Source of the DNA: Pectinophora gossypiella
Lineage: Eukaryota > Arthropoda > Insecta > Lepidoptera > Gelechiidae
Length of the DNA: 64,000 nucleotides
Direction: 5' to 3'
Assembly (NCBI RefSeq): GCF_024362695.1
Contig: NC_065421.1
Span: 2,108,001 to 2,172,000 of the forward strand
A program made the translations under genes and the position numbers. Numbering within the stretch: position 1 is the first letter of the stretch; the number at the start of each line of letters is the position of its first letter. The notes beneath the pieces were generated by a model. It ran no database searches. It had not been told where the DNA came from and worked only from the letters and a program-made list of their open reading frames with translations. Positions 30,101 through 38,800 of the stretch are shown in pieces.

Positions 30101-31031
30101 GGACCAACGGCTTAACGTGCCTTCCGAAGCACGGAGGAGCTCGAGATGAAAACTTTATTTTTTGTGGTCACCCATCCTATGACCGGCCTTTGCGAAAGTT
30201 GCTTAACTTCAACAATCGCAGACCGAGCGCGTTTACCGCTGCGCCACCGAGCTCCTCCCTCAGTAGAATATCGGAATAAATACTTAGTGTTAAAACACTA
30301 AATACAAATAACACCAAAACACTAATATTAAACACTAATACTTAGTGTGGGTGTGTGTGTGTGATAGCTTCTTTTCCCCGGCTATACAGGTTGTGAGAAG
30401 CTGCAGTAGTTTTAGGCGGATGATTTATGCGGATGAGACGTTCGTTATGTAAAAATTGACGATTCAAAGTGTAACTATGTTACCTACTGAATAAAGATAT
30501 TTTTGAATTTGAATTTGATATTCGAACACAAATAAAAATATAAATGTATAAATAAATATAAAGTGTGTATCCAAATGTCACAGAGACTGGCTCCACGATA
30601 GCGGCAAGGCTTTAACGTGTATTTTTTTTATATGTAGTTGGTAAAATAATAATAAATAGCTAGATACTCTACTAACTGAGTTGTTCTTCTGTAACGCACA
30701 CTTAGAAATGCAGTTTTATGACTTAGACATTCGGTCAGAAATACTTAGAAATTCAGGGAAATTACTTAGAAATTAAAAATTATGCGAAATGACTCAGTAA
30801 TTCGATAAAAAGACAAAATAACTAGTGAAATAAATTAGAAAACTTTACCCAACCCACCCCAATTTCAGGTCGATGAACTTCGTCAACCGCTACTGCACGT
30901 TCCAACGAAACGAGCCGTGCGCGCTGCCGGCGGTGGTTGAGCTGATCGCGGGCTTCCTGGGGCAGAGCCCCGAGGACGTCGCGCTCGCCACTGCCTTCAA
31001 CGCGCTCAAGATCTTCGGGCTGAGCCAGTAG
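18123..31031 (+). CDS. tatD: TatD-family metal-dependent 3'-5' exonuclease/DNase (TATDN1-like)
   Basis: Six coding exons: 18123-18264, 19902-20000, 22596-22759, 28813-29010, 29785-29933, 30869-31031 (304 aa, all phases consistent). The start is the ATG of MTSEETQIS. Family motifs, in order: VIDIGANLTN (beta-1, where the metal-binding HxH is replaced), the AGVHPHDAK turn, the catalytic Glu in AIGECGLNFSKDFS, VFKRQVEMACELRKPLFVHE, the VVIHSFTGS His, and LLVETDSPFMYP (metal Asp). The ending RNEPCALPAVVELIAGFLGQ matches the TatD C-terminus. Known TatD enzymes remove 3' nucleotides from single-stranded DNA or RNA and act in repair and apoptotic DNA breakdown. The C-terminal block looks closer to bacterial-type TatD than to vertebrate TATDN1. 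The introns are full of transposons, and the largest is about 6 kb. Confidence 0.92.
18541..18862. repeat. AGGTCA-rich repeat in TatD intron 1
   Basis: Two imperfect copies of a ~105-bp unit (ATATCAACTTTATGCAGTAA and ATATCAACTTTGTGTAGTAA mark corresponding points) contain direct and inverted AGGTCA blocks. Four exact TCAAGGTCA sites occur near 18580, 18643, 18664 and 18748. That 9-mer is the monomeric site of FTZ-F1/ERR-type nuclear receptors. Confidence 0.7.
18923..18969. other. GC-rich hairpin
   Basis: GGCTATATGGCAGGGGGC pairs with GCCCCCTGCCATACAGCC, an 18-bp stem with one mismatch and an 11-nt loop. A second GC-rich self-complementary block (GTGCTCGCTTCGCTCGCAC) lies at 19014-19032. The composition is unlike the AT-rich surroundings. 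Confidence 0.7.
19343..19620 (+). repeat. 132-bp tandem repeat, just over two copies
   Basis: CATACAAAAACGACC or its variant recurs at 19343, 19475 and 19607, exactly 132 bp apart. A decayed unit lies just upstream, and a related GGTCCCATACAAAATTAGG is at 18438. The unit is 44 codons with no stop in one frame, so it gives a false 97-codon ORF. Confidence 0.8.
20439..20622. mobile_element. Foldback MITE, 184 bp with 70-bp arms
   Basis: Arms 20439-20508 and 20553-20622 are near-perfect complements starting GGCCCTGCGCAGACGACAG. GAG flanks both sides (20436-20438 and 20623-20625), a probable 3-bp target duplication. It lies in TatD intron 2. Confidence 0.75.
20946..21058 (-). mobile_element. SINE A' tail fragment
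   Basis: It begins AAACAGCCTATATACGTCCC. The flanking ACATAAGCATAACATGAAATT at 20732 recurs at 21061, and the shorter ACATAAGCATAAC also at 20930. Confidence 0.55.
21314..21342. repeat. (GT)n microsatellite
   Basis: A GT run of about 26 bp in TatD intron 2, followed by a LINE-3'-end-like stretch (ATCCCCTGTTGGGATGTAGG, to about 21430). Confidence 0.85.
22262..22495 (-). repeat. Interspersed repeat R4 (inverted)
   Basis: A near full-length R4 copy ending GTAACTGATTTGACTAGTTG, about 100 bp upstream of TatD exon 3. Confidence 0.6.
22876..23693. mobile_element. PIF/Harbinger-like DNA transposon, non-autonomous, hosting a SINE
   Basis: TTA at 22873-22875 is repeated at 23694-23696. The termini GTGCCTGTTCACACCAGCG and CTAATGTGAACAGGCCC are imperfect inverted repeats. 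Within it, 23350-23448 encodes MDSDEEILLAVLLRRQLNR, resembling the N-terminus of PIF/Harbinger transposases, then stops. A perfect palindrome (23-bp arms 23501-23523 and 23530-23552) lies in the right half. The flanks rejoin an inverted SINE C (CTTTCTGTTAGACC type), so this element had itself inserted into a SINE. Confidence 0.75.
22923..23244 (+). mobile_element. SINE A, full-length tRNA-derived copy
   Basis: The tRNA-like head has box A (TGGTCCAGTGGTT) and box B (GGGTTCGAATCCC). It is followed by the core (CGTGCTTCGGAAGGCACG), the body, and a tail ending in AGAAGAAG. The 11-bp duplication ACGGCGAGGCG flanks it (22912-22922 and 23245-23255). It is inserted inside the Harbinger element. Confidence 0.88.
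24130..24459 (-). mobile_element. SINE A, full-length inverted copy
   Basis: From right to left: tRNA-like head with GGGATTCGAACCCGG (box B complement), the core, the TCAGGGTTATGATTG body, and the tail near CGTGTGGGTTGTGAGG. Confidence 0.8.
25012..25150 (-). mobile_element. LINE 3'-end fragment with TTGAATTTGAA tail
   Basis: An inverted copy of 30367-30518. Both contain GTAACTATGTTACCTACT and the segment with GAAGCTGCAGTAGTTTTAGG, ending in repeats of TTTGAA. Confidence 0.65.
26258..26442. mobile_element. MITE with GGGTTTCCACTGAC termini
   Basis: The left end GCCGGGTTTCCACTGACGCG pairs imperfectly with GAGTCAATGGAAACGCAGCT at the right. The interior contains repeated GCGGAGAT motifs in both orientations. 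It is in TatD intron 3. Confidence 0.6.
27095..27300 (+). repeat. Interspersed repeat, second copy of 12075-12290
   Basis: Collinear with the copy in the CDKL gene with small indels. Downstream, 27364-27522 has a short open frame (LIKKPVYNQLLNDNTSLDI) with no known domain. Confidence 0.55.
27812..28145. mobile_element. MITE, complete copy
   Basis: The left end GGTATAAGAAAACTAGGTATG pairs with GAGCATACCTGGTTTCTTATACC as seen in the 9595 copy. The interior holds the CAATAATAAAATTTACGTC block. Confidence 0.55.
28313..28570 (-). pseudogene. LINE reverse-transcriptase C-terminal fragment (RTE-like)
   Basis: The minus strand encodes LKLRLKWDWAGHVCRMHPER and then DGHRRRGRPRKRWRDHL, the common C-terminal W-x-GH-x-x-RM ... 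RGRP-x-x-RW signature of RTE/CR1-type ORF2. A (TTA)n tail is at 28319-28335. It is strongly 5'-truncated and non-functional. Confidence 0.7.
28590..28770 (-). mobile_element. SINE A tail-core fragment
   Basis: It contains CCCTGGCGTCAGGGTTAC and the core TTAACGTGCCTTCCGAAGCA and lacks the tRNA head. It ends about 40 bp before TatD exon 4. Confidence 0.7.
29188..29395 (-). mobile_element. SINE A' tail-core fragment
   Basis: It has the same tail and core order as the full copy at 40247-40573 (CTGCTGGGCACAGGCC, TTTTTACGGCTAATAGCC, the core), but stops before the tRNA head. Confidence 0.7.
29962..30258 (-). mobile_element. SINE with 5S-rRNA-like head (inverted)
   Basis: Right to left: GGAGGAGCTCGGTGGCGCAG head, a 5S-like block (AAGTTAAGCAACTTTCGC; GGATGGGTGACCAC), the shared core (TTAACGTGCCTTCCGAAGCA), a body, and the tail GTCCCCACTGCTGGGGCACG. 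Other copies: 36898-37185 and 37911-38200 (+), 41490-41780 (-). Confidence 0.75.
30367..30518 (+). mobile_element. LINE 3'-end fragment
   Basis: It ends ATATTTTTGAATTTGAATTTG after an AATAAAGA; an inverted counterpart is at 25012-25150. The region to 30840 is otherwise AT-rich intron without features. Confidence 0.65.
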
Positions 31032-34000
31032 TAGTAGAATGCCGCTCATGGGTAATTAAACCACTTCTATTGGTTCGCTACGGCTACTGTTCACAGGAAT
31101 GGTTTAGGCGCAGATTGTAAAAATGAGTTTGATTTTTGTTCTTGCCTGACAAACTTTTGGTGACGTATAGTGCTTATAAATTATAAAGAAAAGGCGCTAG
31201 ACCGTCGCATGCGTTTTCTATTTCTTATAATATGATGATGATTTTATTTGACTTTTTTTTTCAGAATTGTGTCTGGAAAGCCGGGTTTTAAGATATTATT
31301 GTAATTTTCAGCTCTTGTTATAGATAACAAGGGTAAAAAAATGCAATATTAAGACCCTGCTTGCCTAATGTCGCTAAAGATTTTCAAAATGACAATTTAT
31401 AGGAAATAAATTTATTTCAAAAATATCATCGGAATTTAACAAGTGAGAATCTTATCAGATGTAACAAGAATGTCACGATAAACGAATCTGCGCCTGAATA
31501 TCTATTTCTGAGGTAAAAATATTTACAAAGAATCGAAAATTATATTATAATGATACCTTATATAAAAGTTAATATGTTGTGCCTTGTCGATTACAATATG
31601 ACATTAACATCAATTGAAATCTGTATTTATATTAGAAATGAAAAGATTTTCATATTTACTAAAGTATAAATTACATTTATAATTATAATTTATGCGAAAC
31701 AATATTTACAATAATAATTTATGTACATTTTAGGCTGATTGCAGACGATTTGATATATTACAATATTATAAAAAAACAGATCGTAATGCGGCCTTAAAAA
31801 AGTATATATAAATGTATAATATAAGTATATATACAATGATGATATAAATGCAAGTTTCTTCAGACGTCATCGCGATATATCGGTAACCAAACTCGAACTT
31901 TGAAAATACTCAAAATTTTTGCATTTCTATACCACGAACATGTCGCGTGACATGGTAGCAGAGGCTAATTCGTCTTTAGGATGTCCCTATAAATTTTATT
32001 TTAAAGTGTGTTACTCTTTGTAATGTATGAAAAATCTGGCACATTTCATAGGGATAGTTGTAAGACTTTTACTAACATTCGATTTCTTGCCATCGACTTG
32101 ACTGCTTATAACAAAATTATGTGGAAATGCTTATATTTACGTCCTTATCGGGTAGACAAATTGGCACATTCCTTACCATATTTTTCGTTTAAGCAGTCAT
32201 TTGACTTAGTAATTTTACGTCGCCTCTAATCGTAGATTTATTTGTATACGAATACCAAAATAGACTAACTGTATACGTGAATAATTTCGAAAAATGAACT
32301 CCGCAAGTATTTTTAGATTTTTTATTGTGGGTTGTACACGGCCGATTTTATCGGCGGGCATTTTTCAGAGAAAAAGATTATAATACATGCATTTCGCATT
32401 AACATTTTCTCACCGAGTTCAAAGTCAAACAACGACATGAATTATTAACTAAAATAATGCACATTGTGTACTAAAAATCGGCCGGTTAAATTGGTGTGTG
32501 TACGCCTTAAGCGTACCTGAAACTTGGACGCATATGCCATTAACTTTAAAGTGGGTACGAGCATAATATGACGCAATATTTTCGTGTATTTTTAATGACA
32601 TTATTTAATGATTTATGATTGTGGCTTTTTATGTTATTTGTGTAGTTATGTGTTGCACACGTCTTTATGTTTACTGATGAATATGGTGGCAATAGTCGGC
32701 AGCTGTTAGTCAGAATGATCTCATACCAACCACTGTACTGTGCTTATGTCTATACAATCGTACTGATACTTATGTAGCTTTGTTTAAATGCTTTCTATTA
32801 TCCGATTGTGCACGATATTGAGGTTAAAGAATTTAAATCCATCTTAGTTGCTTCACGATCGCATTGAGATAAATGATTTTATCGCAACTAATTCCGTTCT
32901 ATGAACATTTTTTGCAATTGGTTGCCATTGACTGGCCTTTGTGTCTGGCATTCAATCGGATAATAATGAAAAGACAAAAGCATATTACTATATTATATTT
33001 GCGTTAAAATATTGCCAATGATAGGTAAAGCCTAGGGCATGTTGATAATATTATCCAGAAATTGTTACAGATATTAAGTAGGTTAACAATTCCCTGTGAA
33101 GTTGTTTAGTGTATTTCTAGCCTAAGAAACCGTTAATTCTGTTAATACCTGTTGCCACTATATTATGGTCTATTATTGCACGGTGTCAGGTTTAGTACTT
33201 CGCTCTATTCAGAGCAATCCTAATCGAATTAAATTTATTTTTCATTCGAATATATACTGTAAATAGTTTATAGATGTTCTTATATTTAATAAACGTTGAT
33301 TTAATGCTGTAGTCACAACGAAATCAAAGACTGCAAGTATTAAAAATGTGGAATTTGACATGTTAAATTAATTATGTTTTTGTAACGATATTTTTTACGT
33401 ATTTAATCGTTTTACGCGTCGATAAATAGGCGCGGGATGATAACAGCCAATCACAGCGGAAGAATCTGAATCGTAGAAAATTCCGTTTTCTGATTGGTTG
33501 ATGTAATTACCCGCGTTAATTTAGTTTTGACGCGAATTAATAATAAGAGTAATGTTATTGATTCCTTTATTTTTTGACAATCACTTTGTTGTAGATACGT
33601 AAGGAGCTTATAAAGATTTCACATACAAGGTGTACTGGGAAATAGTTGTGGAAGATGGCACAATTATGTTTATATTGAAAAATGTTTACGTGATAATGTT
33701 AAAATTTTTCATTAGGGTTGAACCTGGCAACACCTCATTGCACTTTCCTATGCTTCTATTCTTTTGTTTTTCCGCTATCCCCTTGGCGATTCTGCCGCGG
33801 GCGGTAGCTCTCTTTCGCTCTAGCAAATGATGGGTCTGAGTAACAGAAAAGGATAGGAGTATAGGAACGTGTGATGAAATGGTGACAAATGTGGTTTGCC
33901 CGTTATTCCCCAGTGACTTTGTATGGGCTCGCCTCGGGCGTCGTAATGTAGTGCCTTCGACAAAACGTCCTTTTGTGATACAATATTTTCTTAGATTGTA

Positions 34001-34930
34001 CAGATTATTTCTTTCAATATACAAATAAATATTTAATTTGTGTTTTATTTAGTGTTATACCCTGTAGTGCCGGCTAAGTGCGAGTCGGACTCGCGTACGA
34101 CATGACTTATTTGGATTCACATATTAGTACCAATCGACAAACCAGTAATTCCTGGAAATTGGTGCAAATTTTATTCCACCTGGGGGCAGCAATCCATATG
34201 GTGGCGACTGGGAATAACTGGACAAAACTAGACAATTATATTGTCAGAATCGATAAAATTACAGTGACAACGTTTTATCACGTTGTGGATGTTAGCCCTA
34301 TATGACAGAGATATAGTAATATATGTATGTATATATATTAGTTCATTGTTGAATGAATAGTGAAGTGTTCTGATCTAGTTCATATTAAATATTAACTACT
34401 TATTGTTATTAAGGATATAATTTAAATTGTTGTTTTTTTTCTTTTTATAAAATAATGATGTTTAACTATACTTAATGTTAATAATGTATGATATATAAAT
34501 AATGACAATGTATGATAAATATATGAATATATGAATATGAATAAAGCGTGAAAGAGTGGGAATGAATAAACGGACAATTTAAAGATGTACGTATGTACTT
34601 AAAGAATTTATTAATATAATTACTTCTACCTATTTACAAAATTTTTGGCAGTATCTTTAAAATTTCAATACAATTTTATATCACTTTATACAGATTATCA
34701 AATCGGACATATGCAATATCTTAATTCCAATCAAAATATTTTTAATAAGTTCTCACTTCTCAGTTTATTCTTTGAAAAACGGATAATTTGAGATACATAC
34801 ATTACTACGCCCGTAAACCGTAATGGGGTGGGCAGAGCCACAAGTAAACAAAGACAACTAATAGCCACTGTTGATAAGAAGTCCTAGAATAAATATGATA
34901 ATTTGAGAATTATTTTATCATCGATTTATT
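31032..34930. other. Gene-free interval after the TatD gene
   Basis: No ORF here shows protein-like composition. It starts with the TatD 3' UTR; an AATAAA at 31405-31410 is a possible poly(A) signal. The rest is AT-rich. A CCAATCACAGCGG / CTGATTGGTTG inverted pair lies at 33449-33502. The stretch 34085-34305 shares phrases such as TTTTATCACGTTGTGG with 26700-27050, pointing to an old repeat. Confidence 0.5.
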
Positions 34931-35233
34931 AAACAGAAGGGTGGAAGGGGATCTACCTCCTAGTGGTCCACCCTGGGCAACGGCATCACCTGACTCCCCA
35001 GTCAGTGATGACGGCTGCATGATCCCCCTGCAGAGTGGTAGGGCCCGTAAGGGACCGCCTGGCTTGCGACCACCCTCTCATTAAAGTCCAGCGCCAAGTA
35101 GCTTGCTGCGTTCCGTCGCGTGTGTGAGAGTGCTAGTGCCTTTCTGGGTAAGCTCGTTCCACCGTCGATCTCTTCTCCTCGTTGAAGAATGAAGGCAAGA
35201 GCGAACCCATCTTAATTTAAAAAAAAAACAATA
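34930..35233 (+). mobile_element. Poly(A)-tailed retroposon fragment
   Basis: A GC-richer block (GGGATCTACCTCCTAGTGG ... CAAGAGCGAACCCATC) ends in TTAATTTAAAAAAAAAACA. It contrasts with its AT-rich surroundings and has no ORF. The class is unknown. Confidence 0.4.
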
Positions 35234-35365
35234 CAATTTGCAATGTCACAGCTTCGAATCTTGGCTCGGGGTCTAAACCACTAATTTCGTGACGACTAGT
35301 ATAAAGGTCCTTCATATCAATTTAAAGAAAAATTAAGTTAAGTTCACAATTTAAAAAAAAGGCAC

Positions 35366-35640
35366 TGGTCCTGTGGTACACAGGTTTGCTTCTTACATTA
35401 GGAGCGCGGGTTCGAAACCCGGTACCAGACTTGCACCAATGAGTTATTTATATAAATAAAATAAGTGCAGCTCTCGCTAACACAGTTGGCTCGACCTTTA
35501 AAGACGGTGATACGGCTCACCTATCACATTGGTCTAACAGAAAGCTCGAAGAGGTGTGGGTACTTAGTATTTTTGTACCTCTGACTACCCCGATTGGGAT
35601 ATACTCGTGAGCTTATATACATCACATCACTACACTTCAC
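35366..35640 (+). mobile_element. SINE C, full-length copy
   Basis: The tRNA-like head has box B GGGTTCGAAACCC near 35409, then a TTATATAAATAAAATAAGTG linker. The body CACAGTTGGCTCGACC ... TCTAACAGAAAGCTCG and tail TACCCCGATTGGGATATAC follow. Body-only copies are at 15408 (split), 22813 (inverted, split) and 41309; a head-containing inverted copy is at 61897-62115. Confidence 0.75.
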
Positions 35641-35790
35641 ATCACTTCTTTGCTGTCCACTGGTTTTCTACCCACATTAACCACTCACTTCTTTTTCGAA
35701 GTCGGTTAAAATATCACTGTACCGTTATGTATTTACAATTGTTATCAACTTCACTGTCTTTGTATGCACTTTGGTAAGTATTTTTTTTTT

Positions 35791-35796
35791 TTTATT
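35791..35796 (-). promoter_or_regulatory. Poly(A) signal of PNPT1
   Basis: AATAAA on the minus strand, 38 nt beyond the PNPT1 stop codon. The 3' UTR would be very short. Just before it, a ~17-bp segment (ACTTTAGTCCACCA) is repeated in tandem. Confidence 0.6.
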
Positions 35797-35833
35797 TACT
35801 TTAGTCCACCAGACACCACTTTAGTCCACCACA

Positions 35834-38800
35834 CTAGCTCTTGTCAAGTTTCCTGACCACCCCGGGTGGTGGCGACGTGAGCACCTTGCGAGACAGCCGT
35901 GTCTGCCCCGAGACAGGGTCGCGGCCGAAGTACTTAACCTGGATCTCGGACCCGACGTCCAGGCCTAGCACTGACGGATGCATTATCTGGAATTGAACGG
36001 AAAAATAGGTTAATCGTAAGATCGAATATCCTTCCTGGACGGATGTGTCCTTTCCACTAATCTCTACAAGATTAGCGCGAAATCTCCTTTCGACTAACGT
36101 GCTGCCACAAACACCATGCTTAAAAGATTACTTTGAAGATACTAAGAAGTTCAATATTAATAATGTTTAGAGAGTTTTGAGACTATATATTTATTTTTGT
36201 TAATTATTGTAAGTTTGTTTTTTTTTATTAGATTTTTATTAGCTTAGTTAAGTTAGTAAGCAGATTTATATTGGTTAATTAAGTACCTACCTAATTACCT
36301 AATTAGGTACCTGGGACGGGCTAACCTATAAAATGCTACTTAGGTTCTACGATGATCTTGTGATGTAGCGAGTAGGCGCCGCTACTTCAGGAGCGCACCC
36401 CTGATGCCGGGCAGCAGCGGTATCAGTACTGGTTGGAGGCCGAGGAAATGGAATCTGGTAGGGCTCTAGCTAGAACATCACCGATTGAGAAATTGGTCGG
36501 TGTGCTGCGGAACGGAAGGCGATTGGGGCAACCACCGTTCTACACGCTCTATCTATGGAATAATGGCGATTACTCCACCGACAAGAGAGTAGCTTTTAAA
36601 TAAAGAGAGAGAAGTACCAGTAGTAAGGACCAGTAGTAGTAAGGGGAGGAGTAGTAGTAGTAGTAAGGAGAGACTTTTATGAGCATCCATCTATTAATGT
36701 ACACTTTTCAAAATCAAATAAAGAGTATTTCTATTTCCTACCTACTTACGTCCTAAATTTTCGCATGCTTATATCAAGCGGATCATGTGATACTTAGAAC
36801 ATAAAACCTACCAACTGTTTACAAAACCATGAATCATATGCGAATAAAGGATTTGATTTTACATTTACGAGGATACAGGCGTCATGCAGGGATTGAGGAG
36901 CTCGGTGGCGCAGCGGTAAACGCGCTCGGTCTGCGATTGTTGAAGTTAAGCAACTTTCGCAAAGGCCGGTCATAGGATAGGTGACCACAAAAAAAGTTTT
37001 CATCTCGAGCTCCTCCGTGCTTCGGAAGTCACGTTAAGCCGTTGGTTCCGGCTGCATTAGCAGTCGTTAATAACCATCAATCCGCACTGGGCCCGCGTGA
37101 TGGTTTAAGGCCCGATCTCCCTATCCATCCATAGGGAAGGCCCGTGCCCCAGCAGTGGGGACGTTAATGGGCTGGTGATGATGAGGCGTCATTCAATGTT
37201 ATGTTGTTAAAAAAAAACTGGGTCTCACCTTTCGATGGTCCAACTGCGAGTTATGCACGAGCGCGGGCGACATCCCAGGATACAAGGTGACCAGCACCCC
37301 AATATCCTTCACCTCCACCACCTTGGCCTTGTAGATGGCTCCGAACTCCAGCTCGGGGGTCCTCTCAGCTGCCAGCCAGCCCGCTATCCGCGCGCGAGCC
37401 TCCTCCATCGCCGCTTGCGACGGCGCGAAGACGGTGTACTTCGTTTCGTCTATTGGGGTTACCTGGGAAACACCAAACCAGTCTTTTATAACATGGGCAC
37501 ACCCGGGACACTTCATCCAAAACTCCTAGTTTTACACAGATACTACACATTGACATTATCTCTTCTTATCTGTGTGTGTAACATCTTATGTCCATACGAT
37601 TGATATGCCTAGTTGCATATCTAGTTAAGACTCTTTTGTAATTATTGCTTTTTATTTTGGTACAATAAAGTATATTTGTATTGTATTGATTGAAGACTAA
37701 AGTAAGACCGAGGGGGGGAGGGGTTGAGGTAAACTTAGCTCAGCCGCTGGTGTGGAGCAGAGAGGATGCCAGTGGTTAAGCGTAGAGCTCACGTTCCGGT
37801 GCTTCCGGGTTCGAGTTCCGGTGGGGACACATTACCAAAATCACTTTGTGATTGGTTAAGACATTGCAGGCTGATCAACAGATTGTCTGAAAGTAAGATG
37901 ATCCGATGAGGAGCTCAATGGCGCAGCGGTTAACGCGCTCGGTCTGCGATTGTTGAAGTTAAGCAACTTTCGCAAAGGCCGGTCATAGGATGGGTGACCA
38001 CAAAAAAAAAGTTTTCATCTCGAGCTCCTCCGTGCTTCGGAAGGCACGTTAAGTTGTTGGTCCCGGCTGCATTAGCATTCGTTAATAACCACCAATCCGC
38101 ACTGGGCCCGCGTGGTGGTTTAAGGCCCGATCTCCCTATCCATCCATAGGGAAGGCCCGTGCCCCAGCAGTGGGGACGTTAATGGGCTGATGATGATGAA
38201 GATGATCCGTGCTTCGAAAGGCAAGTTAAGCCGTTAGTCTCGGTTACTACTTACTGATGTAAGTGCGTAGTCGTTACATGAGTCATGTCAGGAGCTTTTG
38301 GCGGCTCAATAGTAACTCTGACACCAAGGGTTGATGAGGTTGGCAATCCACCTCACAACCCACACGATAGAAGAAGAATGACAGTTACCTGCACCCCATT
38401 TTCCACGTATAATTTCTTCAGGTTGATGCCTCCAAGACCGAGCAGCTTCGCTCTCTTGTGGGCTTCCACTTCTAATTCTTCTATCACTGGCATATTTTCT
38501 TTTCTTCCTTGTCTGAAAACAAGCATTAGGTAATAAAAATAATTTATTTAGAGAAATTATTAGTGACACAATGATGGTGTCATCATCAATTTAAGAGCCA
38601 CGCTCTTGTCGGTGCAGCATTTTCCATGCTACTTTTGTAGGGAAAAATAGGGCAGTGGTTTCCCTCTTGCCTTCCGCCCAATGATGGTGTAATGATGTAA
38701 TATTAAGACAATACACGTTGTTGGGCGGAAGGCAAGATGGAAACCACTGCCCTATTTTTCCCTAAATAGCTTGGAGAGTGCTACATCGATAAGAGCGTGG

